A DNA stretch of 64,000 nucleotides from the NCBI RefSeq assembly GCF_947499845.1, contig NZ_CANMPM010000005.1, forward strand, positions 124,001 through 188,000, given 5' to 3'. Position numbers and translations under genes: made by a program. This document shows positions 33,316-41,594 of the stretch, one piece after another. The stretch comes from an uncultured Pseudokineococcus sp. GTDB taxonomy: Bacteria > Actinomycetota > Actinomycetes > Actinomycetales > Quadrisphaeraceae. The notes below the pieces were generated by a model. It searched no databases and was not told the DNA's origin. It saw only the letters and a list, made by a program, of their open reading frames with translations. Position 1 is the first letter of the stretch, and every line of letters begins with the position of its first letter.

Positions 33316-33402
33316 TCGTGCGTCATGGGGAGGGCGCGACGGCGCGTCGTGGCTCCCGGGCTCCCCCTCCCCCCGCGGGCTCGCACGCATCGGCCCGACC
33401 AG

Positions 33403-33450
33403 GAGCTGTGTGCTGAGGGCGTGGTCGACCGCGTCCTGGGCGCACAGCTC
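33403..33450. repeat. 48-bp loopless imperfect inverted repeat
   Basis: Arms 33403-33426 and 33427-33450 pair with 19 Watson-Crick pairs, 4 G-T pairs and 1 mismatch, centred on GGTCGACC. It lies in the non-coding interval between the cspA terminator and the rhodanese gene. Nothing else is evident in that interval (33316-33503). Confidence 0.6.
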
Positions 33451-33503
33451 TGCCGGGCTCCCGTCGTCGTCGCCGCAGCCCCTCGCCGTCGGACGACGAC
33501 GCG

Positions 33504-33899
33504 TCAGGGGCGCACGTCGGCGGGCCCGTCGCGCATCGGCAGGCCGGCGGCCACCCACGCCTGGACGCCGCCCTCCAGGTCCGTCGCCCGCGGCAGCCCG
33601 ACGGCGCGCAGCGACGCCGCCGCCAGGCTCGAGCTGTACCCGTGCCGGCACACGACGACGACCTGCAGGTCCGGGCCGGTGGCCTCGGGGATGCGCCAGG
33701 GGCTCGTCGGGTCGAGGCGCCACTCGAGCACGGTGCGGTCGATGACGAGCGCGCCCGGGAGCTCGCCCTGCTCCCGGCGGTGCGCCTCGGTGCGGGTGTC
33801 CACGACGAGCGCACCGCGCGCGGCGGCCTCCACGACCTCGTGCGGGCCCAGCCGCCGCACCCCCTGCCGCGCCGCGGCCCGCACCTCGTCGACGCCCAC
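33504..33899 (-). CDS. Rhodanese-like domain protein
   Basis: Single-domain sulfurtransferase of about 131 residues. The fold starts with HEVVEAAARGALVVDTRTEAHRREQGELPGALVIDRTVLEW, and the active-site loop is VVVCRHGYSSS with catalytic Cys84, followed by DLEGGVQAWVAAGLPM, the usual C-terminal rhodanese block. The CRHGYSS loop (6 residues after Cys) fits rhodanese rather than Cdc25. The start is uncertain: GTG 33899 with GGGGCAGG upstream is preferred; a GTG at 33929 is possible. It sits next to the PIG-L gene on the same strand, 63 bases apart. Confidence 0.88.
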   Translation of the reverse strand: MGVDEVRAAARQGVRRLGPHEVVEAAARGALVVDTRTEAHRREQGELPGALVIDRTVLEWRLDPTSPWRIPEATGPDLQVVVVCRHGYSSSLAAASLRAVGLPRATDLEGGVQAWVAAGLPMRDGPADVRP

Positions 33900-33962
33900 G
33901 CCCGCAGCCTGCCCCACGCCGCGCGGCACGTCGCGGGGCGCCGCCCGGTGCGTCCCGGTGCG

Positions 33963-34700
33963 TCAGCCCGCCTGCAGCACCTGCCGCCGCACGAGGACGG
34001 CGGTGCCCACGCCCTGCTGCGCCCCGGCCTCCGCGGCGCCGGCGCGGAGCATCTCCTCGGGCGAGCTGCCGAGGATCTCCCAGTAGGTCTCGTGCGCGCG
34101 CAGGGAGGCCATGCCGCGGTCCAGCGTGGCGGTCGTGTCGACGGCGTGCGTCGGCTCGGCGTCCATGACGTGCACGACCTCGCGGACCCCGCCCCACGGC
34201 TCGAGGCCCTCGTCGAGCAGCTCGCGGAAGACCCAGCGGTTCCCGGCGTCGCGGACGGCGTCCACGAGCACGGCCGCGAGGGCGCGGTGGTCGGCCTGGT
34301 CGGGCACTCCGCCCCAGTCGCGCGAGGCGTTCGCGACGACGACCTCGGGGCGCACCCGCCGCACCGCCCGGGCGATCGCGCGGCGCACCGCGAGGTCGGG
34401 CTGCAGGACGCCGTCCGGCAGCCCGGCGAAGTCGACGTCGTCGGCGCCCACCGCGGCGCAGGCCGCCCGCTGCTCCCGCTCGCGCAGGGGCGCGGACTCC
34501 TCCGGCGACACCGTGTCGATGCCCGCCTCGCCGCGCGTGAGCAGCAGGTACGCCACCTGCCGGCCCTGGTCGGTCCAGCGGGCGACGGCGGCGGCAGCGC
34601 CGTACTCGAGGTCGTCCGGGTGCGCGGCGACGGCGAGCGCCGTCCCGAAGTCCTCGGGGAGCCAGGGGAGCGGGGGCTGGGGGCGCTGGGTGCTCGTCAT
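33963..34700 (-). CDS. PIG-L family deacetylase
   Basis: LmbE-like zinc-dependent N-acetylglucosamine-type deacetylase; relatives include the mycothiol enzymes MshB and Mca, but this one cannot be assigned to either. 245 residues. The zinc motif AHPDD is at 26-30, the TRGEAGID segment follows, and the third ligand His is in VPDQADHRAL. PEVVVANASRDWGG matches the family block. The start ATG 34700 begins MTSTQRPQPP. It stands upstream of the rhodanese gene in the same direction. Confidence 0.9.
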   Translation of the reverse strand: MTSTQRPQPPLPWLPEDFGTALAVAAHPDDLEYGAAAAVARWTDQGRQVAYLLLTRGEAGIDTVSPEESAPLREREQRAACAAVGADDVDFAGLPDGVLQPDLAVRRAIARAVRRVRPEVVVANASRDWGGVPDQADHRALAAVLVDAVRDAGNRWVFRELLDEGLEPWGGVREVVHVMDAEPTHAVDTTATLDRGMASLRAHETYWEILGSSPEEMLRAGAAEAGAQQGVGTAVLVRRQVLQAG

Positions 34701-34905
34701 CCGCCCAGCCTGCTCCGTCGCGCCGCCGCGGTCGAGGGCGGCGCCGGGTGCCGCGCCGGGGGACCTGCGGAAGGGCCGACCGCGGGGCGTCGTCGCAGGT
34801 CAGCGCGTCGGCGACCACCCCTTCCTCGTGCTCCGCAGGTCCTCCGGCGGGGGCCGGCCCGGGCGGACCGTGGTGCGGCCCCGCCTGCGCTGGCAGGCTG
34901 GCGGC

Positions 34906-35316
34906 ATGCCGACGCCCCCCATGCCCGCCGACGTCGCCGCGCTCTTCGCCCGGCCGAACCCCGCCGTCATGGCGACGGTGGCCGCCGACGGGCGCCCGGT
35001 CAGCGTGGCCACCTGGTACCTCGTCGAGGACGACGGCCGTGTCCTCCTCGGCCTCGACGCCGGGCGCGCACGCCTGGAGCACCTGCGCCGCGACGGCCGC
35101 GTCTCCCTCACGGCTCTCGCCGAAGGCGACTGGTACACGCACGTGAGCGTCCAGGGCCGCGTCGTCGAGATCGTCGACGACGAGGGCCTCGCCGGCATCG
35201 ACCGGCTCTCGCGGCACTACACCGGCCGCGACTACCCGCAGCGGGACCGGCCGCGCGTCCTCGCGTGGGTCGAGGTCGACCGCTGGCACGGCTGGGGCGG
35301 CGCCGGGCAGGGCTGA
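34906..35316 (+). CDS. PPOX-class FMN/F420-binding protein
   Basis: Split-barrel flavin-binding protein of 136 residues, PPOX class; actinobacterial relatives often use coenzyme F420. Features: LFARPNPAVMATVAADGRPVSVATWYLVEDDGRVLLGLDAGRARLEHLRRDGRVSLTALAEGDWYTHVSVQGRVVEIVDDEGL, the complete PPOX barrel with the RLEHLRRDGRVSL motif. The C-terminal DYPQRDRPRVLAWVEVDRWHGWGG tail is typical of F420-type members. The start is ATG 34906. The substrate is unknown. It is divergent from the PIG-L gene. Confidence 0.85.
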   Translation: MPTPPMPADVAALFARPNPAVMATVAADGRPVSVATWYLVEDDGRVLLGLDAGRARLEHLRRDGRVSLTALAEGDWYTHVSVQGRVVEIVDDEGLAGIDRLSRHYTGRDYPQRDRPRVLAWVEVDRWHGWGGAGQG

Positions 35317-35433
35317 GAGCCCGGCGACCCCGCGAGCACCCGGGGTGAGCGCCGCGGGCGGGAGTGAGCGGCCTCACGCCGCCCGCGCCTCCCGGGCGGC
35401 GTCGCCGGCCGCCGGCTCCGCCAGGATGCCCGG

Positions 35434-37059
35434 GTGGTCAGCATCGACGTGCCCGAGCCGCAGGTGGTCGTCGCCGCCGACGGCACCCGCATCGCCTCCT
35501 ACGTCTGGGAGCCGGAGGGCGGGGACGGCGACGCGCCCGTCGTCGTGGCCGTCCACGGCTTCGCCTCCAGCGCGGCGGCGAACTTCGCCCAGACGGGCTG
35601 GACGCGCGACCTGCCGCGCGCCGGCTTCCGCGTCATCGCGCTCGACCAGCGGGGGCACGGGGCCAGCGACACCCCGCACGACCCGGCGCGCTACGACCTC
35701 GACGTGCTCGTCGACGACGTCGTCGCCGTGCTCGACCACCACGGCGTGGACGCCGCCCACTACGTCGGGTACTCCCTCGGCGCGCGCGTCGGCTGGCGGG
35801 CGGCCCTCCGCGCTCCCGTGCGGGTGCTGTCCGCGGTGCTCGGCGGCGTCCCCGACGGCGAGCCGCTCGAGCGCTTCGACCTCGCGCAGGCCCGCGCCCA
35901 CGTCGAGGAGGGCGCCGAGGTCACCGACCGCATCACGGCCGCCTACCTGACGATGGCGGACTCGGTGGCGGGCAACGACGTCCGCGCGCTCATCGCCCTC
36001 GTGGAGGGGATGCGGGGCAGCGGGAGCCTGGACCCGGAGGACCCGCCGCACCAGCCGGTGCTCGTGGCGACCGGCAGCGAGGACGGCATCCTCGAGCGCT
36101 CCCGCCGGCTCGCCGCGGCGCTCCCGCAGGGCTCCTTCGTCGAGATCCCCGGGCGGCACCACTTCAACGCGCCCACCTCGCGGCACTTCCGGACCGCTGC
36201 CGTCGACTTCCTCACGGACGCGCCGGCCCCGGCGCCGCCGGCGGAGCCGGTGCCGCTCGAGCTCGCGCGGTCGTGGCTGCTCGTGCCCGCGCTCGGGGAC
36301 GTCGACGCGGCCGCGCGCTCCGGCTGCGACGCCCTGGTCCTGGACCTCGAGGACGCCGTCGACGGCACCCGCAAGGACGAGGCCCGGGACGCCGCCGTGG
36401 CCTGGCTGCGGCGAGGGGGCCGCGCGTGGGTGCGGGTCAACGGCCGCGCGAGCGAGCACTGGTCGCGCGACGTCGACGCCCTGCGCGGCCTGCCCGGGCT
36501 CGTCGGCGTCGTGCTCTCCAAGACCGAGCAGGGCACGCAGGTCACCGAGACGGCGGACCGCCTCGGCGGCGAGGTCCCCGTCGTCGCGCTCGTCGAGTCC
36601 GCGCTCGGCGTCGAGGCCGCCGTGGAGGTCGCCCGGGCGCGCGGCTGCGTCCGCCTCGCCTTCGGCAGCCAGGACTACCGGCTCGACACGGCGACCGCGG
36701 ACACCGAGGTGGCCATGGGCTACCCGCGCTCGCGGCTCGTCGTCGCCAGCCGCATCGGCGGGCTGCCGGCACCCGTCGACGGCCCGACGACGGGCGGCGG
36801 CCGGGCCGAGCTGCGGCGGGCCTGCGAGGCGGCGACGGCGCTCGGGCTCACCGGGAAGCTGTGCCTGGCGCCGGAGGACGCGGGCGTCGTCGCCGAGGCG
36901 CTGAGCCCCGCGCGCACGGACGTCGCCTGGGCGCGAGAGGTCCTCGCCGACTTCGCGGCCCGCGGCCGGGTGGTCCGCGACAGCAGCGACCTCCCGCGGG
37001 TCGGCCGCGCCGAGCGCCTCGACCGGCTCGCACGCGCCTACGGCGTCGAGCCGGGCTGA
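35434..37059 (+). CDS. Alpha/beta-hydrolase : CitE-like lyase fusion
   Basis: A 541-residue two-domain protein. Residues 15-262 are an alpha/beta hydrolase: HGFASS oxyanion loop (41-46), nucleophile GYSLG (Ser114), acid D217 and His242/243. A short Pro/Ala linker (263-275) leads to a CitE/HpcH-type TIM barrel (278-541): LLVPALGD, LVLDLEDAVDG (E306), RVNGR (R334), VALVESALG (E388) and AFGSQDY (D414). CitE-type enzymes cleave or hydrolyse malyl-CoA-like esters; the hydrolase could serve as a thioesterase. The substrate is unknown. The start is GTG 35434, weakly supported. The gene converges tightly (7 bases) on the LigD-type gene. Confidence 0.88.
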   Translation: MVSIDVPEPQVVVAADGTRIASYVWEPEGGDGDAPVVVAVHGFASSAAANFAQTGWTRDLPRAGFRVIALDQRGHGASDTPHDPARYDLDVLVDDVVAVLDHHGVDAAHYVGYSLGARVGWRAALRAPVRVLSAVLGGVPDGEPLERFDLAQARAHVEEGAEVTDRITAAYLTMADSVAGNDVRALIALVEGMRGSGSLDPEDPPHQPVLVATGSEDGILERSRRLAAALPQGSFVEIPGRHHFNAPTSRHFRTAAVDFLTDAPAPAPPAEPVPLELARSWLLVPALGDVDAAARSGCDALVLDLEDAVDGTRKDEARDAAVAWLRRGGRAWVRVNGRASEHWSRDVDALRGLPGLVGVVLSKTEQGTQVTETADRLGGEVPVVALVESALGVEAAVEVARARGCVRLAFGSQDYRLDTATADTEVAMGYPRSRLVVASRIGGLPAPVDGPTTGGGRAELRRACEAATALGLTGKLCLAPEDAGVVAEALSPARTDVAWAREVLADFAARGRVVRDSSDLPRVGRAERLDRLARAYGVEPG

Positions 37060-37066
37060 CGCGCCC

Positions 37067-38041
37067 TCACTCCTCCGACGCCCGGCGAGCACGGGCGCGA
37101 CGGCGCCCCTCGTGCATCGCGGCCGCCCGCGGCGGGGGGATGGTGCGCCCCTCGGCGACCAGCGTGGCGGGGACGACCTGCGGGTCGGGCAGGGCGGCCC
37201 GCCACGGGTCCGCCCCGGCGGCCCGCCCGGCGAGCAGCGCCGCGGCCTCGCGCAGCGACGGACGCCCGGGCGCCCAGGCGTCGAGGTCCTCCCAGCCCAG
37301 CGGCCAGGACACGGGCGTGCCGGGGCGCACCCGGGGGCTCCAGGCGCAGGCGAGCGTCCCGCCGCCCGCGCGGGTCGGGTCGAGGAAGACCCGGCCGCCG
37401 CGGTCGGCGAGGAGGTAGGCCGTGGTCGCCACCTCCGGGTCGAGGCGCTCCGCGCGCGCCGCCAGCGCCCGGGTGGCCGCGGCGGCGTCCTCGACGTCGA
37501 GGCCCCGCACCGGCACGACGACGTGGAGCCCCTTGGCCCCGCTGGTCTTGACGGCCGAGGCCAGGCCGGCGTCGTCGAGCGCCGCGCGCACGAGCCGGGC
37601 CGCGGCCACGACGGCGTCAGCCCCGGCGCCCTCGGGCGGGTCCAGGTCGAGGACGAGCCGGGACGCCCGGCCCTCGCCGTCGAGGACGGTGGGGTGCAGC
37701 TCGACGGCCCGCTGCCCGGCGAGCCACACGAGGGTCCGGACGTCCTCGACGAGCGGGTGCCGGACGCTCCGGTGCGAGGCCTCCGACCACACCTCCCGCA
37801 CCGCGACCCACGCCGGCGCCGAGGCGGGCAGGTTCTTCTGGACGAAGGGCCGCTGGCCCGGTCGGACCCGGACGACGGTCAGCGGGCGGCCCGCGAGCTC
37901 GGGCAGCAGGCGGTCGGCGGCCGCCTCGACGTGGTCGACGAGGTCGCGCTTGGTGGCGTCGGCGCCGTCGAAGAGCGCGTCGTCGAGGGAGGTGAGGGGG
38001 ACGCCGTGGCGCTCCTCGACGGGGCCGGCGCTGCGGGGCAC
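37067..38041 (-). CDS. Stand-alone LigD-type polymerase (PrimPol) domain
   Basis: Archaeo-eukaryotic primase-type polymerase of the bacterial NHEJ family, able in relatives to add ribonucleotides during double-strand-break repair. 324 residues. Motif I is LVLDLDPPEG (metal D132, D134), motif II VKTSGAKGLHVVVPV (S167, H173), and the third acidic residue lies in the FLDPTRAGGG region. The TRVRPGQRPFVQKN-like block is typical. Ligase and nuclease domains of LigD are absent. GTG 38041 fits the start of homology and lies before two palindromes shared with the divergent padR gene. Confidence 0.87.
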   Translation of the reverse strand: MPRSAGPVEERHGVPLTSLDDALFDGADATKRDLVDHVEAAADRLLPELAGRPLTVVRVRPGQRPFVQKNLPASAPAWVAVREVWSEASHRSVRHPLVEDVRTLVWLAGQRAVELHPTVLDGEGRASRLVLDLDPPEGAGADAVVAAARLVRAALDDAGLASAVKTSGAKGLHVVVPVRGLDVEDAAAATRALAARAERLDPEVATTAYLLADRGGRVFLDPTRAGGGTLACAWSPRVRPGTPVSWPLGWEDLDAWAPGRPSLREAAALLAGRAAGADPWRAALPDPQVVPATLVAEGRTIPPPRAAAMHEGRRRARARRASEE

Positions 38042-38071
38042 GGGCGAAGTCTGCGCCCAGAGGGCTGGTGG

Positions 38072-38100
38072 CACGAGGCCTCGTGGTGCTATGCATAGCA
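38072..38100. promoter_or_regulatory. Twin palindromes between ligD-type and padR genes
   Basis: CACGAGGCCTCGTG (38072-38085) and TGCTATGCATAGCA (38087-38100) are two perfect 14-base palindromes one base apart. They lie 31 bases upstream of the LigD-type start and 46 bases upstream of padR. The second, with its TATGCATA core, looks like a PadR-type operator. Autoregulation and control of the divergent gene are inferred. Confidence 0.65.
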
Positions 38101-38145
38101 GCGTAAGGTGTCGAGCCGGCGTGCGGACGCCGGGAGGAGGCGGTC

Positions 38146-38514
38146 GTGCGGATCGACAAGGACCTCGTGGCCGCGTCGGCGTCACCGCTGGTGCTGGGCC
38201 TGCTCGCTGAGGGCGAGACCTACGGCTACGCGCTGCTGCAGCGCGTGCGGGAGGTCAGCCGCGGGGAGCTGGAGTGGGCCGACGGGATGCTCTACCCGCT
38301 CCTGCACCGGCTCGAGCGCCAGGGGTGGGTCGTCGCCGAGTGGCGCACCCCGCCCGGGGAGCGGCGCCGGAAGTACTACGCCATCACCGACGGCGGCCGC
38401 GCGGCCCTCGTCGAGCAGCGCCGCCAGTGGGGCGCCGTCGTCCGGGCGCTCGAGGGCGCGTGGCCCGCCGCGGCGTCGCCCGCGGCGGGCGGCCCCGCGC
38501 TGGGGACGGCGTGA
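38146..38514 (+). CDS. PadR-family transcriptional regulator
   Basis: Winged-helix repressor, 122 residues. It begins VRIDKDLVAASASPLVLGLLAEGETYGYALLQRVREVS and contains the PadR signature LEWADGMLYPLLHRLERQGWVVAEWRTPPGERRRKYYAITDGGRAAL. The short C-terminus fits subfamily 1. GTG 38146 has GGGAGGAGG 5-7 bases upstream. Its stop overlaps the start of the permease-prefix protein (TGATG), so the two are translationally coupled, a common arrangement for this regulator type. The twin palindromes upstream are its probable operator. Confidence 0.93.
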   Translation: MRIDKDLVAASASPLVLGLLAEGETYGYALLQRVREVSRGELEWADGMLYPLLHRLERQGWVVAEWRTPPGERRRKYYAITDGGRAALVEQRRQWGAVVRALEGAWPAAASPAAGGPALGTA

Positions 38515-39902
38515 TGGCGCACGTGACGGAGCCCGGCGGCGGGGCGCCCGGCCGCGCGGACGGCGAGCTCGAGGTGCGGGTGGCGCAGTGGCGGGCCCAC
38601 GTCGGCCGCTCGCCCGCCGTGTCCCCGGGGGACGTCGACGAGCTCGAATCGCACCTGCGCGACCAGCTCGACGACCTGCGCGCCGCGGGGCTCACGGACG
38701 ACGAGGCCTTCCTCGTCGCCGTCCGCCGCCTGGGTGCCGTCGACGCCCTGTCCGCCGAGTACGCCCGCGAGCACGGCGACCGGCTGTGGAAGCAGCTCGT
38801 CCTGGCTCCGCCGGGTGCGGGTGCGGGACGCCGGCGACTGCGGCGGGCGGTGCTCCTCGCCGTCGGCGCCGCCCTGGCGGTGCAGGTGCTGCGGCTGCTC
38901 GGTGGGACGCTGGGCGAGGTGGTGGTCGCGGGCCTCGCGCCCGTCGTCACCCTGCCCTTCCTCGCCGCCCTCGTCGGGGCCGGGCGCGAGGACGGCGAGC
39001 GCCTCGGAGCCCGCTGGCTCGTCGTGACCGCCCCCTTCGTCGCCGGTGCGGCGCTCGTCCTCCTCCCACCGTGGGCGGAGGGCTCGTCGACGCAGGTGCT
39101 CGTCGCCCTCCACCTGCCCGTCGTGCTCTGGGCCGCCGTCGGGTACGCGCTCGTCGGGGGTCGGTGGCGCTCGCCGTCCGCGCGCATGGACGTCGTCCGC
39201 GCCACGGGCGAGTGGGTCGTCTACTACGCGCTCATCGCCCTCGGCGGTGGCGTCCTCGTCGGGGCGACCGTCCTCCTCCTCGCCCCGCTGGGGGACGACG
39301 TCGTCGAGCAGGTGCTGCTGTGGCTCGTGCCGTCGGGGGCCGCGGGCGCCGTCGTCGTCGCGGCGTGGCTCGTGGAGGCCAAGCAGTCCGTCGTCGAGAA
39401 CATGGCGCCGGTGCTGACGGCCGTCTTCACGCCGCTGTTCGCCGTCGTGCTCACGGCGTCGGCGACCGTGTACGCGCTCACGGGGCTGGCGGCGGACTTC
39501 GACCGGGACCTGCTGCTCGGCTTCGACCTGCTGCTGCTCGTCGTGCTCGGGCTCGTGCTCTACGCGCTGTCCGCCCAGCGGCCCGACCGACGGCCGGGCG
39601 CGACGGACGTCGTCCAGCTCGTCGCCGTCGTCGCGGCGCTCGTGCTCGACGCCCTCGTGCTCGTCGCCCTGCTGGGGCGCGTCGGCGACCTGGGCCTGAC
39701 GCCCAACCGCGTGGCGGCGCTGGGGCTGAACGGCGTGCTGCTCGTCGACCTCCTCGTGGCCGCCGCGCTCGCGGCCGGCTTCCTCGTCGGCCGGGTCCGC
39801 GCCGACCGGCTGGCGCGCTGGCAGACGTCGTACCTGCCGGTCCTCGTCGCCTGGGCGGCGCTCGTCGTCCTCGTCCTGCCGCCGGTCTTCGGCTACCGCT
39901 GA
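38514..39902 (+). CDS. Permease-prefix-domain-1 membrane protein
   Basis: 462 residues. The N-terminal soluble part (about 20-90) matches permease prefix domain 1, found next to PadR regulators: VRVAQWRAHVGRSPAVSPGDVDELESHLRDQLDDLRAAGLTDDEAFLVAVRRLG. It is followed by about ten hydrophobic helices (roughly 105-460) without ABC or MacB motifs, of the DUF4153-like kind. Function unknown. The ATG shares one base with the padR stop. Its last 10 bases overlap the convergent TfoX-like gene. Confidence 0.85.
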   Translation: MAHVTEPGGGAPGRADGELEVRVAQWRAHVGRSPAVSPGDVDELESHLRDQLDDLRAAGLTDDEAFLVAVRRLGAVDALSAEYAREHGDRLWKQLVLAPPGAGAGRRRLRRAVLLAVGAALAVQVLRLLGGTLGEVVVAGLAPVVTLPFLAALVGAGREDGERLGARWLVVTAPFVAGAALVLLPPWAEGSSTQVLVALHLPVVLWAAVGYALVGGRWRSPSARMDVVRATGEWVVYYALIALGGGVLVGATVLLLAPLGDDVVEQVLLWLVPSGAAGAVVVAAWLVEAKQSVVENMAPVLTAVFTPLFAVVLTASATVYALTGLAADFDRDLLLGFDLLLLVVLGLVLYALSAQRPDRRPGATDVVQLVAVVAALVLDALVLVALLGRVGDLGLTPNRVAALGLNGVLLVDLLVAAALAAGFLVGRVRADRLARWQTSYLPVLVAWAALVVLVLPPVFGYR

Positions 39903-40261
39903 CCGCCTCCCCGCGCTCGGCGCCCGCGGTCCTGCGCGGCCGCGCGGCGCGCCGCGCGGGCGCCCCGCTCGACCCACCCGCGCAGCTCGTCGTCGTCCGC
40001 GAGGGCCGCCGGGGCGACGAGCACCCAGCCGCGGGTGGGCCGGCCCCGCATGACGACGGGGCCGACGCCGTCCCGCTCGAGGAGCGCGGGGGCGTCCTCC
40101 GGGTCCACCCGCACCATGAGCCCGCCGCCGCCGCTGACGGCGACCGCCATCCGCCCGCCGAGCAGGACGGCGAGCCCGCCGAACATCGCCTTCTCGGCCC
40201 GGTCGCGCTCGGCCGCCAGCGCCTCGCGGACGCGCTCGGCGAGGTCCTCGTCGTGGGCCAC
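39893..40261 (-). CDS. TfoX/Sxy N-terminal-domain protein
   Basis: A 122-residue protein with the TfoX N-terminal fold: LAERVREALAAERDRAEKAMFGGLAVLLGGRMAVAVSGGGGLMVRVDPEDAPALLERDGVGPVVMRGRPTRGWVLVAP. In gamma-proteobacteria full-length TfoX regulates competence, but free N-terminal domains like this one are widespread and unassigned. The tail is Arg-rich. The start is GTG 40261. The gene overlaps the convergent membrane-protein gene by 10 bases. Confidence 0.87.
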   Translation of the reverse strand: MAHDEDLAERVREALAAERDRAEKAMFGGLAVLLGGRMAVAVSGGGGLMVRVDPEDAPALLERDGVGPVVMRGRPTRGWVLVAPAALADDDELRGWVERGARAARRAAAQDRGRRARGGGQR

Positions 40262-40381
40262 GGCGGCAGTCTGGCGCCGTCCCGCCCGCCGCGGGGCCGA
40301 TGAGCTCAGCCGTCCGGCCGGGTCGACCCCGGTGAGGGGCGCCGCAGCGGGCGGCGCCGTCCGCGGACCTGAGGGGGAGCG

Positions 40382-40954
40382 GTGCGCACGCTCGCGATCA
40401 CGCAGAACGTCACGCTCGACGGCCGGGTGGAGATGCTCGGCGACTGGTTCGACGACCAGGAGCAGGGGCACGCCGACAACGCGGACATGATGGCGGAGAA
40501 CCGCCGGCAGGACGCCGCCGCCGACGCCCTCCTCGTCGGCCGCCGCACCTTCGAGGACTTTCGCGGGTACTGGCGCGACCTCGAGGGGGACACCACGGGC
40601 ATCTCGGAGTACCTGGACGGTGTCCGCAAGCACGTCGTCTCGTCGACGCTCGAGGACCCGGACTGGGACGGGACGACGGTCCTGCGGCCCGCCGGGCCCG
40701 ACGACCTGGTCGCGCAGGTGCAGCGGCTCAAGCAGGCGGACGGGAAGGACGTCGTCTGCACCGGCTCGATCGCCCTGTGCCACGCGCTCGTCGTGGCGGA
40801 CCTCGTCGACGAGTACCGGCTCTTCACCTACCCCGTCGTCCAGGGCGCCGGGCGCCGCCTCTTCCCCGACGGCCACGAGGCGTCGGGGCTGCGGCTGGCG
40901 GAGGCGACCGCCTTCCGGTCCGGCATCGGCTACCAGCGCTGGGTGCGCCGCTGA
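40382..40954 (+). CDS. Dihydrofolate-reductase-family (RibD C-like) protein
   Basis: NADPH-binding reductase fold of 190 residues: TLAITQNVTLDGRVEMLGDWFDD at the start, ALLVGRRTFEDFRGYWRDL as the nucleotide-binding region, HVVSSTLEDPDWDGTTVL and VVCTGSIALCHALVVADLVDEYRLFTYPVVQGAGRRLFPDG. It is closer to RibD C-terminal/YyaP-like proteins than to true DHFR, which would need the folate-site Asp/Glu. GTG 40382 has GAGGGGGAG 3-5 bases upstream. A second paralogue lies at 52896. Confidence 0.87.
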   Translation: MRTLAITQNVTLDGRVEMLGDWFDDQEQGHADNADMMAENRRQDAAADALLVGRRTFEDFRGYWRDLEGDTTGISEYLDGVRKHVVSSTLEDPDWDGTTVLRPAGPDDLVAQVQRLKQADGKDVVCTGSIALCHALVVADLVDEYRLFTYPVVQGAGRRLFPDGHEASGLRLAEATAFRSGIGYQRWVRR

Positions 40955-40998
40955 CGGGGGCCGCCCGGGCGTCCCGCGGGACGTGGCCGCCTCTGCGC

Positions 40999-41490
40999 TC
41001 AGCCCTCGGCGGCCGCCGCTGCCGGAGCACGGGCGACGCGCGGCCGCCCGGCCCGGCGCGCGGCCGGGGGCAGGCGGTGCACGGCCAGGGCGATGAGCGG
41101 GGTCCCCACGAGCGTGGGCAGCACCCAGGCGAGCGGGCTCGACCACTGCGTGAGGAGGAAGGCCGTGACGAAGGAGAGGTAGGACGCGCCCATGAGGCGG
41201 ACGTGGGCCGGCAGCCAGCCCGGCGGGCGGCGGCGGGCCAGCGCCGTCCCGGCGAGCGCGCAGACGAGCGTCGCGACGGCGATGGTCGCGAACCCCCACA
41301 GCCGGCCCGGGTCGAGGGCGGCCAGGGCGAGGGCCGTCGTCGTCATGACCACGGTGACGGGGACGTAGACCCGGCCCGCCACGCCGTGCCGGTCGCGCCG
41401 CTTCGGCAGCGCCATGACGACGGGGCCGAGGAGCAGCCCGGCGCCGCCCGCGACGACGTGGGGGACGAGCAGGGCGGTGTGCAGGTCCAT
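40999..41490 (-). CDS. Five-helix membrane protein, DUF2306-like
   Basis: 163 residues with five predicted helices (about 5-27, 41-60, 66-86, 98-115 and 119-140) and a basic Ala/Arg tail. The HVVAGGAGLLLGPVVMALPKRRDRHGVAGRVYVPV and HVRLMGASYLSFVTAFL parts resemble DUF2306 membrane proteins; the match is by pattern only. Function unknown. The start ATG 41490 is divergent from a PadR regulator, with a palindrome between them, so it may be that regulator's target. Confidence 0.7.
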   Translation of the reverse strand: MDLHTALLVPHVVAGGAGLLLGPVVMALPKRRDRHGVAGRVYVPVTVVMTTTALALAALDPGRLWGFATIAVATLVCALAGTALARRRPPGWLPAHVRLMGASYLSFVTAFLLTQWSSPLAWVLPTLVGTPLIALAVHRLPPAARRAGRPRVARAPAAAAAEG

Positions 41491-41503
41491 GACGGCTCCC
41501 GTC

Positions 41504-41516
41504 GTCCACTGTGGAC
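41504..41516. promoter_or_regulatory. Candidate PadR operator
   Basis: GTCCACTGTGGAC is a perfect 13-base palindrome in the 104-base interval between the divergent membrane-protein and padR genes; a half site (CTGTGGA) recurs at 41546-41552. Confidence 0.5.
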
Positions 41517-41594
41517 TGTGCTAGCCGAGAGCGTGGCACCGCCTACTGTGGAACGTCAAGGGGGACGGACGAGGACGGTGACGAGGAGGAACAG

